Source: Hyperoplus lanceolatus
Taxonomy: Eukaryota > Chordata > Actinopteri > Uranoscopiformes > Ammodytidae
Assembly: GCA_026929865.2 (NCBI GenBank)
Contig: CM049398.1
Span: forward strand, 20,931,501 to 20,995,500
Length of the DNA: 64,000 nucleotides
Direction: 5' to 3'
The stretch's first letter is position 1. The number at the start of each line of letters is the position of its first letter. Of the stretch, positions 29,810 through 45,395 are shown in pieces. The notes under the pieces are model-generated. The model saw only the letters and a list, made by a program, of their open reading frames with translations. It ran no database searches and was not told the DNA's origin. A program made the position numbers and the translations under genes.

Positions 29810-32273
29810 AATATATTGTGTCAGATAGACATTCTCCCACACTCTTGCCCTGTGGGACATAGGAAAGGCAAGCAGATGGCTGTATTCAGGTCCACCACAG
29901 GTCAACATATGGCCCCGAGAGACAAAATGTGTATGTGTGTGTGTGTGGGACAGAGAATCTCACTCATGCTATGCTTGAGTGGAGGAAGTTGAATGACTAG
30001 GCAGGGAGGAGGAGGGAAAAAGAAAAAGGTAATAGCGGGGCAGAAAAGAAGCTGTGAAAAAAAAGAAGCTGTGAGATAAAGAAACGATGGGACTATTTGA
30101 ATGGATGAAAGTGGGCGGCATCTTGCCAGATTGTGTCCTAGGTTGTTGAATACAGCAACTTGACTACTGTTGAGTATAGTCATCTGCAGATTTGTTAAGA
30201 TGCTCAGAGGAAACATAAGACCAGCCTTTAGAGGCAGCAGAGTGAGACTTCATGCTGTAAAGTATTCTGTTTATAAAAGTATGTTTTAAAAGTTTTTTTA
30301 TTTTTTTTATTTTTTACTTCAGTTCATATCTGGAAATAATCAAATCAATGAGATAATGTGAGTAAGAACCTTCAAAGTGGTTGATTCATAGATAGTATAT
30401 ACTGTAAGATGGATGTAGCATCCGGGCTGACCTCAGTTATTCAGACTGCATCCCATTCTCCTGGCTTATGCACGTCGCCATCTTGTGAGATTAATAAAAC
30501 TGTGAAAACGGCCTGTTTAACAAGTGTGTCATAGAAAAATTGCTCAGTTTTGGTACCACCTCGTAGTGGCCACCGGAAGTTACTGCAATGTTTGTCACTC
30601 CCGCTTTGGATGCTGGTAGAACTCGCTGTGGTTGGGGCTTGGGTCGATTAAGTTGCACTAGTTAGTAGGCTACATCAAATACTAGCCAGAAGTTAGCTTG
30701 CCATTTGGCTAACCACCAATAAAATCAAGTTAATGATTACGTCTAGGCTACTGCTAATCCTAGCATAACTGCAATGTCAATACTAAACATGTTTGAATAT
30801 GAAATATGAATAAACATCAACCTTGCTGAAGTGTAGCCTACTTTATTGATGTTGCCCACCTCTTAGCAGCAAGGTAGCATCAAGATATTGATTCTTATGG
30901 ATTACTAACAGGTATACCTGCTTTAGCCTTAGACGTGGACTTTATAGAGCAGCACAGATTAATCCATTTACTATACTTTTTTTTTTGGACCCCTGAATTT
31001 TCATTTAAAAGCTAGCCTGCCCTAGGGCCTACTACCAAATTGCCATTATTATTTTTATATATTGGTGATTTCAGTTTGTGTCGGCCTGCTTAAAGTGAAG
31101 TTCGTAAACTTAACCCTGATCAACAGTCTCTGTTAGAGAACTCACACTACAAAAGACTTCTGCCAGTCTATGTGGACAGTGTAACTGATTTTTAGCAAGT
31201 CATCCATTTCAGAGAGAGGATGCTGGTTCTAGTTGCACACCCCAGGCACACCCCTAACACCCCAACACCTCCTTTCTTTCTTCCAGCCCCCACCCCCTCC
31301 CTCCTCCTCCTCCTTTTGTCTCCTCCCTTACTCCATTCAGCGGGCCTCTTTGTGCTGGCACTGCTGACATTGTGATGCAGGGGTATAGTAAGGCAGGAGG
31401 TGGGCGAGCAAAGCTGTGCAGAGCAGCACAAAAACAGCTGTTGCTGAATTCTCACCGACCGTCATTCCTTTAATTTTTCACTGTCTCCCAGGAGCCCCAT
31501 CACTTTGCAGTTGCTATGAGACATTTAAGGAAACAAGAAACTTCCATTTGCTTCCTACACTGCTTCCCCAATCCTCTAATAAACTTCTCTTGTCTACCTT
31601 TCATTTCCCCTCCAGCCTCCTGTAGAGGCTCTTGATTCTCTCCATCTCAATCTCACCCTCTCTTCCTCCAATTCTGCCCCCCCCTCCTCCCCTATGCTTT
31701 CTCTCTAATCCCTCAGTCTGATCCCCTCCTCCCCTTTCCAGAGAGGATTTGGGCAAAGTGTTTAATGGCTTGCAACAAATGGGTAAAAGAGTGGGCTAGT
31801 CAGGTGCTTCACATTTAGGCCCAATGACTAAAAACATTTTTACTTAACTATTTTTCTTTTTATACGGCATTCGTAAACTTTTATTGACGTTTAAAAACCA
31901 CACGTCTTTTTGTCACCTATGATGCACTATGCAGGGGCAGAGGGGCAGTCTACTTATGAACAAGGATCTTATTTAACATGTCTTAAACTCTTCAGCTCAT
32001 TCAAGAACTGTTGTCATGAGGGTCCTCCAGACTGAATGAAGGACATAACCCAGTTTGAGTGGTAACCCACAATTAAGGACAATTGAGTTAAGATTATTTT
32101 AAAGTGCGACTCTAGCAATGTGGTAATGCACTTCCAGATAGTTGAGGGACTTAAAAGATTTTTTTTTTTTAAATGATCAAAACTGGGACCGACATATCCT
32201 TACCATAACACCTAACATTGGTTAAGCTACAAAAAAGACTGAATTCTACACTTCCTATGATGCAAACAACAAC

Positions 32274-32324
<51 letters not shown>

Positions 32325-32965
32325 CCTTCAGCGTCAAGCCAAAATAAATCAGATGACATCCCCAAGGGTGTTTACTCAGAGTTTTAAATTCTTCCCTTGA
32401 GAGCCACAGAAGCCGCTTCACAACCGGTTTCACGGGCTTAGTGGAACTCCCTATGATGAGCAAAGACATTCTCTTTCTCTCCTCCTGCTATTTTATGGCA
32501 ACTATTTTATGCTTCTTGGTGGGGTTTGGGAACGAACAATTACGTTTCAGTGTTGGTGGAAAACCAAGCTCCCAAACAGATGTGCAAACATTGTTTGTAG
32601 CAGAGGAGTAAAAAAACTTTCAAATCAACACTTCGAAATAGATGTCATTGCCATTACTACAGCCAATAAGACATCTGCCTGTATATAACTTGTAGAGTTT
32701 CAACTTGAAAGACTATCTAGATGTAATAAAGTTACCAAAGGTTCACTGTCACATCATGTGCATGAGAGGTTGTCCACATCAGATAGCTCATTCATATTGA
32801 TAGCCATAATGTCAAATATTCAATGAAATACTGAGGCAAGGGTTCCTCCTTGGCATGGTTGAAATCAACATCCATGTTGTGTCAAATATAGACAGTAAAG
32901 ATTGTTTTCCCAGCAGTAGGAGAACGTAAAAAGGGAGATAGCATCCACACAACAGTTTTTCACTG
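29546..32965. other. intergenic DNA with several microsatellites
   Basis: Holds (CA)n at 29614-29661, (GT)n at 29763-29808, (AAC)n at 32265-32286 followed by (AT)n at 32287-32323, and a CTCC-rich tract near 31290-31320 and 31620-31740. No gene recognised. Confidence 0.45.
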
Positions 32966-33222
32966 TGAGCGACTGTGGCTCAGTTGGTAGAGCGGGTCGG
33001 CCGATGATCAAAGGGTTGGAGGTTCGATCCCCGCCCTGCCACCTGTGTCATAGTTGTTGTGTCCTTGGGCTAGACACTTCACCCACCTTGCCTCATGTGA
33101 ATGTCGATAATTAGCCTGCTATCGGTGTGTGAATGATAACGTGGGAAAGGAAAACAGGGTCTCCCTTGCAAAAGTGTCTTCGCTCTCAATGGGATATACC
33201 TGTATAAATAAAATAAAAAGGT
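32966..33222 (+). mobile_element. tRNA-derived SINE
   Basis: An internal RNA polymerase III promoter is visible: A box TGGCTCAGTTGG at 32976-32987 and B box GGTTCGATCCC at 33021-33031, 45 bp apart. The body (CTTGGGCTAGACACTTCACCC, TGTGTGAATGATAACG) is typical of acanthomorph tRNA-derived SINEs, and it ends in an A-rich AAATAAAATAAAAA tail (33209-33222). It is not a functional tRNA, as the acceptor stem pairing is lost. Confidence 0.85.
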
Positions 33223-34325
<1,103 letters not shown>

Positions 34326-35213
34326 ATAAAAAACAATAAAAATAAAAATAAATGTGACTCGGAGATCACTATTTCACAGCCTTAAAACATGTTTCAATCA
34401 CATTTATAGATTATTGTTTGTAATGGAAAATCTAAATACAGGTTACCACATATGAAAATATAACATAATTCAACTAAAACAAATGTTCCGTTAACTCATG
34501 CTGGTTTAGCATTTTGCCTTAAAAATTTAATGACATTTCAAATAACCTCAACTCCGAAACTCCTAAAGGCAATCTGCTACAATGCAGAGCAAAGCACCAG
34601 GAGCTGTTTACAGCTTCTCTGCAGAGAAACAATTGTTACAGAATCAATCTGAGCCAGGTGCAAGGATTTCCAAAGACTCACTTATTATTTGGATGCTTAA
34701 AGACATGCTATGGCAGTTGTAGTCCTAAACTATCATCCAAAATGATATTCCGATTATTTATTTTTCAATTATTTCTCAGTAAGCACTCTGTCCTCTCTGT
34801 ATTGGGGACTCAATATTGCAACACATTACAACGAACATCAAGTTACCTTGTGATCTACTATACATTCACATTATTGTATTCACAGCCACTGACAGCTAAC
34901 AGATATATCTTTAAAGAGTCAGTCAGAGCCAGGCGCTGCTTATTTAGTGAAAACGTAAGTTGCGAACATCATACATTATTTCTTCCAAATGGGTAAATAA
35001 CTTCTATCGAAATCAAGATGGAAAAAAGAAAAAGAAAACGAATCTTGTTCTGTATCAGAGTGGCACCGGTCAAAAGCTATGCCCCTGGCTGAAGCTCTTT
35101 GCCCTGTCAGGGGTACCTGAGCCATGCCAGTCCTGTTTGAACACTGTCTTTGTGGACTAACAGAGCCCCATAGGGCCAGGCTCATTAGCACCAGGGGAAC
35201 AGAGAGGAACAGC
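34326..35213 (-). other. region downstream of trappc6a, including its presumed 3' UTR
   Basis: Lies immediately after the trappc6a stop codon on the minus strand. It should contain the 3' UTR, but I cannot fix the polyadenylation site. AT-rich plus-strand motifs near 34325-34350 and TTTATT near 34760 (AATAAA on the minus strand) are candidates. Confidence 0.35.
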
Positions 35214-36605
35214 TCACAACTTCTGGACCACCACCTGGAACTTGCCTGGCATGACAAAATGAAGAAGAGGTAAATCATTTATTTGGACCTTAATATGCAT
35301 ACACAACATTTTTTTTCCCCACACGGATTCACACTTACAGGATGGCATAACAGAGAGCTCAGCTGTCACAACGCTGTCCAGACCTAGGTTGGACAGAGCT
35401 CCTCTCACTACGCCACAGGAAAAAGCCAGGTACTAAGAGAAAATACACCGAGTTTACAAATTAGCCTGAGCTACATTGAATGAGACATTGTTTTTTTTTG
35501 TTGCTTCATACCAGAAAAAGATCATTTAAACCCTTGTAAATTGATCCTCATTTGTGGGATATGTCTCTTTGAGAGCGAGTGAGAGAAAGAGACAGTTTGC
35601 ATGCTAACCTTAGGAGCTTGATCCAGGTACTGTTTTCCACTGGATAGCTGAGTCAGCAGAGAGAACTTGTTGTCCTGGAGAACATAGGTACCCTTTTGCA
35701 GACAACACACACAGTAAAAACATTTATATAACACTTACTTTACTTAAACTTGCTAAAAGGATTAGAATGATAAACTATGACTTTTTTTTAAAAGATTAAA
35801 ATACTCTTAAGTACTCTTCTTTGCAAGAAGGATCTGTGATAAACAACTCTATCACAAACAAAGTCAAAAAGTTATACGGTTGGAAAGACTCCTGATGATC
35901 TCATGAGACATAGCCTAATTGTAGTGGAGCAAAAAACACTCTCAAAGCACAGTTTGCCTTTTCGTTGTGTCCTTAGCAGCCGTCTGCATGTTGTTACAGT
36001 GCATTTTATCGTTTTACCTGATGGTTTGTTCGGAGGTTGTCAACCTGCCTCCTGAACACCTTTGTCCAGAAGTCTTTACAGACAAACTTCATTACGTCCA
36101 ACTCATCCTTGAAGCTGGGAGAGTCCCTGGTCAACCTAGATTGACAAAAAAAAAATAAAAAAAAGTGAGCATGCACATTTGCACACATCATTTAGCTGTT
36201 GCTCATAGAGAACAATACGTGCGTGCTTGATGTCTACCTCTCAATGAGACCTTGTCCCACCCTGAAGCCCATACTTTCAAGGACGGAAACACAGGCAGCC
36301 CTGTCCTGAAGAGAAGAAATGTAACTAGTTGATTTGCTGAGGACAATAACTGGCTTCATACTGTGTTGGTACGGTGAATCCTGTAAAGTAAGAGTGATTT
36401 CATCCACATATGTGCAGATAAGCTTACATAAGTAAAACTAGATGGGGATTTCAGGTTATTCTGTGTGTCATGTGTCAAATTGAATGATTTCTGCTTTTGT
36501 TAAACGCACCTTGTTGTCCATCTCTCCTATACTGGACTGCTGCTCCCTGTAAACATGTGACACCATCTCCATATGGAGAAAGTCAAACAGAGTCTCGTCC
36601 GCCAT
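35214..36605 (-). CDS. trappc6a: TRAPP complex subunit 6A, six coding exons, 163 aa
   Basis: A core subunit of TRAPP tethering complexes, which act as Rab GEFs at the ER-Golgi and Golgi. Minus-strand exons are 36605-36510, 36305-36238, 36135-36018, 35692-35609, 35432-35339 and 35245-35214. All introns are GT-AG, with phases 0, 2, 0, 0 and 1, and they join without a break. The product starts MADETLFDFLHMEMVSHVY and contains ESMGFRVGQGLIER, FKDELDVMKFVCKDFW, VDNLRTNHQGTYVLQDNKF and FSCGVVRGALSNLGL, ending CKFQVVVQKL. These are signatures of the Bet3-like TRAPPC6 fold. Length agrees with mammalian TRAPPC6A/6B (about 160 aa). The start has purine at -3 and G at +4. Calling 6A rather than 6B follows the head-to-head neighbour bloc1s3, as on human 19q13.32; sequence alone would also fit 6B. 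Confidence 0.93.
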
Positions 36606-37612
36606 TCCTGACAAGCACACAGACGTTAGTAGACAGTAAAATAGGACGCTAACGTAAAACACTTGACCGTGTCACTTGACAAACATTGAAACATTCGACA
36701 CAAAAGTTGAATTGTAAATGTTAAAACCCTCGTACAGCAGCTTGGCTTTAGCCAGATGGCTAGCGCTACAACGCTACTGCGCTGGCAACATTGTCCAGGT
36801 CGTGTTTTTTTTTCTTCTATATTCACATATGAGAACACATGAGGACAAAGCAATGTGTGTATTTGTGGCACAGTTTTCAGTTCAACATAACTAGATTAAA
36901 TGCAGTGAACAATTAAATCTATTTTACCTGCCAATTGACGGTAGGTAAACGGAGGAAACACAAGCCCGTTGCCTCGGTTGTACTCGATTTTAATGACAGG
37001 GTGTTAGTAGGGATTCACGTGGGCGGAGTTAGCGGGAGTTGTCACTAGAATAACGTGAAATAAAAGCACTGATGAGTAGGTTCACAACAACCAAGCGTGA
37101 ACATAAATCATACATCATACATCCTGTAAAACAGCATGAAGTTCTCAAATTGAGGGCGCAGGTAAAGTACCTTGCCTGAAACACAGAAGTAAACGACGTT
37201 ATATTTCGGTGTACGCCGTATTAATAATAAACTAACTCTTTTGAGTTCCCCGCATGTTATCCAATCATGAGGTTTAACGTCACACGTCACGTGACACGGT
37301 ATCCGAGCTCGGATTGGGTCCTGGGGTAACTAAACAGTTCCTCACCGCTCATGTGATTTCTGTTTTTGGACCCACAGAGAAGGTTTGACAGTTGTTTGGA
37401 TTTTATATTTGAATATGTAGGTGTAGGCTACCTTTAGCTAACATTACATTACAATATATTAACACTGCAGTTAACGTGCACTGAGAGCAAAGTGAGGAAA
37501 CCACCTCTGTATTACTGCGCTTATTAACTGGTATTAAGCTACATTGATAATTGAAACCTAACTAAAGGCTACTAGGATGGATTCCGTTTAGCTAATGAGG
37601 TGTTGTTGTCTA

Positions 37613-37675
<63 letters not shown>

Positions 37676-37730
37676 ACACATGCATACATGTTTTGTGCGT
37701 GTTTTTGTGCTTCTGTGTACACGTACAGTC
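36606..37730. promoter_or_regulatory. shared trappc6a/bloc1s3 promoter region with CLEAR and CCAAT motifs
   Basis: The 1.1-kb space between the divergent start codons contains a perfect CLEAR palindrome GTCACGTGAC (37286-37295) and an M-box-like TCATGTGA (37349-37356). Two CCAAT boxes, CCAAT at 37260-37264 and inverted ATTGG at 37313-37317, bracket the CLEAR site. A (GT)n tract (37615-37674) follows, then a splice acceptor (TACAG, ends 37728) two bases before the bloc1s3 ATG. bloc1s3 therefore probably has a non-coding first exon between about 37360 and 37600. Factor binding is inferred from motif identity. Confidence 0.55.
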
Positions 37731-39186
<1,456 letters not shown>

Positions 39187-39520
39187 CGACACAAATCAAT
39201 GTATATATTTCAAATGTACATATCATCACGATGTTTTAAAATCAGTATGGCTATATTGATGTCACTGAATATCACTGAGTAGGATTCAATCAAATCCTTT
39301 ACTATATTTGATGTCTTCTGGTCCTCTGTGACAGGTTGAGAAGGCAGACTTGTACATGTTTGGTTCAAATCTTGGTTACTTGTGTTTTGAAATGTGTTGA
39401 CAGGAATCAGAAAGTGATTGAATGGAAAATAAAGTAGCTGATCATTGAAACAATTCCAAAGAAGTTTCTTACTTGAAATGTATAAGTTATAAATATGAAT
39501 GTAATGTTTTCAAATAAACA
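39187..39520 (+). other. bloc1s3: bloc1s3 3' UTR with polyadenylation signals
   Basis: Follows the stop codon. Two AATAAA signals are present, at 39428-39433 and 39513-39518; either could define the transcript end. No other gene overlaps. Confidence 0.6.
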
Positions 39521-40193
39521 ATAATGGAAAAGTATGAAAATAATGGTTGATTGCATGCACTCAGCAGCAGCAGGAACAGTTAGATTAAGTTTAGTGTTCT
39601 ACAATGTTTCAGCCACATGATGGCGCCATCAACACAGACATAAACACTCCCCAACACACACACACACACACAACGACGTGATTTGACCTTTGTGCATTGT
39701 CTGAGTAGATGTACTCAGTTATATCCACTACTTCAGTAATATGTACATTTGATTAATTTATAGATACAAATAAATGGGAGATATTCTTTTTTTTTACTCT
39801 GTCTAATATAATATATTGAAATGGCGACAATAAACTAATGAAAAGTGTTGGCCATTCTGCTGTTCCTCTTATCTTTGTCAGTCGTTGGTTTGGTTGACTT
39901 TGTAGAAACCATTTGTCCATCTTTCAATCTCATTCAGATCACACTGCAAACTGCTTTAAACCTGATCCAGTTCAGTCCCCAAAACAAGTAGCTCCAGTGT
40001 GTACGGCGACCATTTAAAAAGCTCTTTCTATAGAAAGCATCAGTAGGCTGGAAAAAATAAAATTAGATTGTGCTCAAAATGACCAGTCACTGTCCTGTCA
40101 AACTACTCGAGTTTCCTTTAGGGAATTAGTTTCCCCTTTACACCATTATTCATTGTTCACCTTTAATTGATTAAGGTAAAACAGTGCAAATAG

Positions 40194-40246
<53 letters not shown>

Positions 40247-40530
40247 GTGCTGTACTGATCCATCATGCTTAAAACAGACAGATGAGCAGAGTGTTTGCCA
40301 CGGGAGAACCTTAGTAATAGAGAGGAGTCATTACCGGCTAAACTAAAGGGGGCAGAGATGAGGTGTTCATTTTGGATCTGGTCTTTGCCCTTTCATTTCT
40401 GACTGGGACACAGGTATGAGCCACTCATCATTCGATCAGCGACTCTCATGGGATGAAGGTTAGTGGATATGAGCACAGAGGTAGCAGAGACCCCAGAGAT
40501 GCAGGGAATCTGCTATCTTTATCTCACTCC

Positions 40531-40615
<85 letters not shown>

Positions 40616-40938
40616 TTTGTGTATGTGTGGGCAGCCCTCAGTCCCAAATGTGCAGATTGAGCTCCAGGCTTTGAGGTGCTGCATTAATGATACATAATTT
40701 GGAATGGGGGCAAACACTCAAAACTCCATTAAGGCTAAAACATCACATTAACATTATCATCTAACGTTATCACTTACAAAGACAAATAAAACCATCCCAA
40801 TGATGATGATGTCGATGGTGATTTTCACATCATCCTATTCCTACTACCACTGCTTATTAAGGAATTGGAAACATGAAATTGTGTTCTCTTTCCTTACGTG
40901 ATCATAATGGTATACTGTATACTGTATTTTTTATTTAT
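39521..40938. other. intergenic DNA with microsatellites
   Basis: Contains short (CA)n at about 39655-39672, (CA)n at 40195-40245 and (GT)n at 40533-40612. No exon recognised. Confidence 0.5.
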
Positions 40939-41111
40939 TATTTTTTTTGGCATTTTTTATGCTTCATTGATAGTGTAGAGACAGAGTTGAAATGGGGCAG
41001 AGAGGGGAGTGACATGCAGAGAATGACCGCGGGCTGGAATCAAACCCGGGACTGCTGCTGGCCGGGGCCCATGGGGGATGACGCCCTACCAACTGAGCTA
41101 AGGGCGCCCCC
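40939..41111 (-). mobile_element. tRNA-derived SINE, minus strand
   Basis: Read on the minus strand it starts GGGGGGCGCCCTTAGCTC. The A box TAGCTCAGTTGG is at 41100-41089 and the B box GGTTTGATTCC at 41046-41036. A CATGTCACTCCCCTCTCTGC body follows, with a T-rich/A-rich end near 40940. Box spacing and order are those of a tRNA-derived SINE. It is a different family from the one at 32966. Confidence 0.8.
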
Positions 41112-43649
41112 CTTGAGGTATACCGTAATTTTCAGTGGTAGAATTAATTTTCAAATAGCAATATAAACACATTTATTTTGATACCATGTAAATGTAGAGA
41201 CCATCAATGTGTTTCTCATTAAGACAAATATATAAGTAGTAATGAATCAAATATTTTACTTAATTGCCTATGATTTTGGGGGCTGAATTTTACCTATTCA
41301 TTTTGAAACACAAATGTATTACTGTTTTAACTGTTTATCCGAAACTCACATCATGTACAAGACACCACATTATACACTTCAATACTAATATGGACTAAAA
41401 GAAGTCTGTTTGTCTTCCTTAACGAATATTATACTTAACAGTTTGATCACATTTTACAAGTCTACTAATCAGTTAAACATGATGCTAATTATCACCCTTA
41501 TTGAAAGGTAAGAGTTTGGTTTGGAGTAATGCTCGTACATTAAAATGTTGAGACTAGTTCCCTGATGTCTCCCAGTGCGAATGTGATAAGGTTTTAAAGT
41601 GAGCCGTAATGGGAATGACTAAGATGTTTCCCGACACAGAGTTAAACAGAGACCTAGGTGCATCTGAAGTGGCTTGGAAACGATAAACATGAGCCAGAAA
41701 CTATGTGACTCGGAGGGTATTTTCCTTCAAGGCTGGGTGAAATTGTGAGGGAATTGTTACACTCAACAGGCAAGTAGGACATTATATTACTGTTTACATG
41801 AAACATCTTTCCTTGTTCCAGTGAAAGTGGCTTGAGGCTCCGAGCCATGGATGGGGGTTCATGCTTGAGCTGGCAAACCAACTTAAGACTAAAATAGAAA
41901 CGCAGGAAACAACGGACCAAAGCACTGAGGAGGGAGATAATAAATGTCTGAGATACAGACAATGCAGAGGGTACAAGGGAAAACAGGAAGATGGGAGAGA
42001 GACACACTTTATTATTAAATCATTTAAGCTATACTGGAAACTTTAGGCCAGTGTGTGTGAGTCTGTTTGTGTGTGTACAAAAAAAGAGGATTGCATCCGT
42101 ATGTGTGTGTGTGACCCATATTAGCCTAGGTCATTGGCTGTCTCAAGGGCCGCTTGAGGACACACTGTAGTTTATCTGACAGGCTGAACATGACTGCACC
42201 TAGGTCCACCAAATCAACTACACTGCTCTAAAGAGAGTTCTGCTCTATAGGTGATAACCTTGATTTTTATATGGGCAGGGAATTCAAGACATGGCTGAAT
42301 TACGGCGCATCCGCACTGACAAGTTAAAAGGTCGGAAAAGAGGAAACACCACAGAGGAGTTAAAAGGAAAAACGGTACAGAGCACTGCAGTTGAATCCAG
42401 CTCATACAAAGTGAACACAAATGGACTATTGTGTGGACATTTTAGTATTAACTTGGTTATTCCAACTCATGGACACAGTCAGCAGTAGTCATCAGATCAG
42501 GCTACATGTTTTATGAAGGATGTTAATTAGGGAATAATCATTTAATAATTAGAATCATCATGTTTTGTTGTTGTGATTCAAGTCTGATTTTGATGGGATC
42601 ATTGTCCAGTTAATCCAGAAACACATCTCTTTTTTGACTTCCGTTATGCAACGGCCGAGCATCTGAAAAGCAGTGCAGTTTTTACTGATCTTGTAAACCA
42701 ATTTTCTTTGTGTTGGGGAACTGTCAGAGACCTACTTTCAATTCAATTAACACTCACCTTTTTTATGTATTTATCTGTGTAGTAGGAGATATATGAAAAA
42801 TATATATAAAGTCAGATTCTGAAGTATGCCAAAACTGATTTCATTGGATTAACATGTTGCCATTTATATAAAATATAAATACAATCATTTTGTGAATTAT
42901 ATAAAGGATAGAAATAGGTGCCTAAGATCTCATACATATATTGTTGTATTGATTGTGTTGCAGTGTTCGTTTGTTTTTTCATGGGATGTCTGACCAAAAA
43001 AAAAAAAGAAAAATTAAATTACAAAAAAATGTGAAAGTCTTGGAAATGTTTTATTGTTCAATTTATTTCATTTTTATTGGCGGTACAATAGCTACAGATT
43101 ATATATAAACATTGAAATATAATATACAATATCTCACAGCATTGGTTCAAAGATATCTCAACTCTTAGGGATCCCAACAAACTTTTTTCAGCTTTGTCAG
43201 AAGTAGATATAGTGTTCTTGCCCAATTCTACAGAAATCATTTTCTTTCCTTCTTCAGAGACCCAACATTGAACACAACTCTTGTCCACATTCTCTTCTGG
43301 TCTAGTCTCACACAGACATGTTTTGTCCACTGGCCCTCTCAGGCTAAACATCAATTCATCCTATGCATCATGAAAAAACATTCGGAACACAGCTCGACTC
43401 AGAATGGAATTTTTTCCTGTCTTTAATCATTGTTTTTCTTCTTTTCAGTGTCCATGCCTGGAGCAGTGGTTGGGAGTCACATGTGTACTCTGTTGCACCT
43501 GTGTTTCCTGTGGCATTCGAAGACTATTTCCACAACATACTGTGTGTGCAAGTGTTAGCCTATTAACGTTATGAATTTGAAAAAAATAACAAACACAGCA
43601 TTAAAATGAATCCTAAACAATCTAAAACTATGTATTTTGATGTTGAATT

Positions 43650-43694
<45 letters not shown>

Positions 43695-44149
43695 CATTGA
43701 GGGGTGGCTGGATGTCTGCTGGGACAGCAGATGGCCAGGACTCACCCTGTAGGCTCTTTCCTCTCATTGGCTCTTTTAGCAGTGTGACCATCATGTTAAA
43801 AGTGGCCTGAACCGAGAACTTGAACTGCGTGCATGTATCCCAGCCACTGTAGGCAAGGAATAAGGCTTCATATACCAACAAACCATATTGTAAGAGTTTT
43901 TTTCTTTAAATATATATCTCTTTTTCAACAGTTAAAAAGTTTTAATATTTTTTACAAAATAAATGTTAATAGTGATTTTATTATACAAATGTTAGCGTCG
44001 CTGCTGCAACTTTAAAACAGACATGGATTAAACTGGTACATTGACCCTTTTAAAACCGTTTAAACCATTGTATATTAATGCTTAATAGAGCAGCTAGATC
44101 CCTTTTGCTTTAGGTGGTGTTCATGCCTTTCTATTTGGTCTTAAATTTT
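41112..44149. other. intergenic DNA, nothing recognised
   Basis: AT-rich sequence with a (GT)n tract at 43654-43691 and A homopolymers near 42996 and 43021. Short frames on both strands have no family resemblance. Confidence 0.45.
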
Positions 44150-44448
44150 GGTAATCACTTAATAAAGGCTCATTGGATTGGTTTTTCATTATCTAATAAG
44201 CCATATATAATTAGTAAATGAGAGTAGAAAACGTATAAACTAGTTACAACTTAGCACTTGCAAAACGTGCTCTATTAGTAGAAAAGTGGGAAACTGTCTG
44301 CCAAAGAGTGAACCAGCAACGTTGTTTATATTAATGGCTTCTTACTGATCTATTAAGCATTGGGAATTTTTACTAACGATTAATAAAGCTTTAAGTAGTA
44401 ACAGCTCATAAACCCTTTATCAAGGGAGCCTTACCTAAAAGTGGTACC
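44150..44448. mobile_element. MITE with imperfect terminal inverted repeats (299 bp)
   Basis: Left end GGTAATCACTTAATAAAGGC and right end GGGAGCCTTACCTAAAAGTG...GGTACC are inverted repeats over about 28 bp with several mismatches. The AT-rich body contains no coding frame. This layout (GGTAACACTT...AAGGCTCC termini) is common among fish MITEs. The mismatches suggest an old copy. Confidence 0.6.
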
Positions 44449-45322
44449 TCAACACCTTCCCCTGAGCTTAAAAATTCCTTGTTCATTTTGATAGTTTGAC
44501 AAACATCAAATTACCCTCAAGAGGCAAAGTGAACCAATAATATCTCCAGTACTTCTCAGTATTTCAAAGTATATTCAAATGTGTTTGAGCGCAGCCGTGG
44601 CTTCAAGTGTCACAGTCCTAGAGCAGATGTCTGGCAAACCAAAGGAGGTTCATATTGTGCTTTGGTGTACACTTGAAATGAATTTAGCTCAACAAACCCC
44701 ACTGTACGGTCATAAGATGTGACAGGAAGTAAATGTGCAAGTCACATCGGTCTCAGCGTGCTGACAGTGGAAGCCCCTGATGTGTGCTGAAAGATGGTAC
44801 AAAATTAAACTCATGAAGCGAGACGCAAGTAGCAAGAGTGTGTGAGTGTGCTTGTTTTTCTATCTCTGTGGGGACCACATTGAGTAATTGGAGAAGAATT
44901 GCTTCTTATTTTTTACAATAGCTTAATTACTCAGCAACTAATTGCTAAGCTCTCAGCATGTGGCAACGCTAGAACAGGCAACTGATCAAATGCTTAGACT
45001 ATATGCAAATACACCACCTGTCTTACATATTTGAAGGTCATCCCAAGCAATTTAGAATGTCATGATTGTGACCTTTCAGAACAAACACACTCACCCTAAA
45101 CTGATACAAAAACTAAGAGCATACATACAATCTAACAAGGAATCCTATATGCAAATTTGCAGTGATTAGGAAAATCTTCATACTTGTTCTCACAAAGCCG
45201 ACTTGGAAAATCGAAGAAGGGTAAGTGAACAGCAAACATTCCTGGGTCCCTTCTCATTGAGTCTTTCCCCATGAACATCTGACTGATGGTGTGTGAAATG
45301 AAGGCCGTTTTTTGGCTCACAG

Positions 45323-45395
<73 letters not shown>

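Noticed and set aside
32966-33040. A tRNA gene, from the A and B box sequences
   Set aside because: The acceptor and other stems do not fold and the sequence continues into a SINE body with an A-rich tail.
41036-41111. A tRNA gene on the minus strand
   Set aside because: Same reason: tRNA-like head of a SINE, with a non-tRNA body attached.
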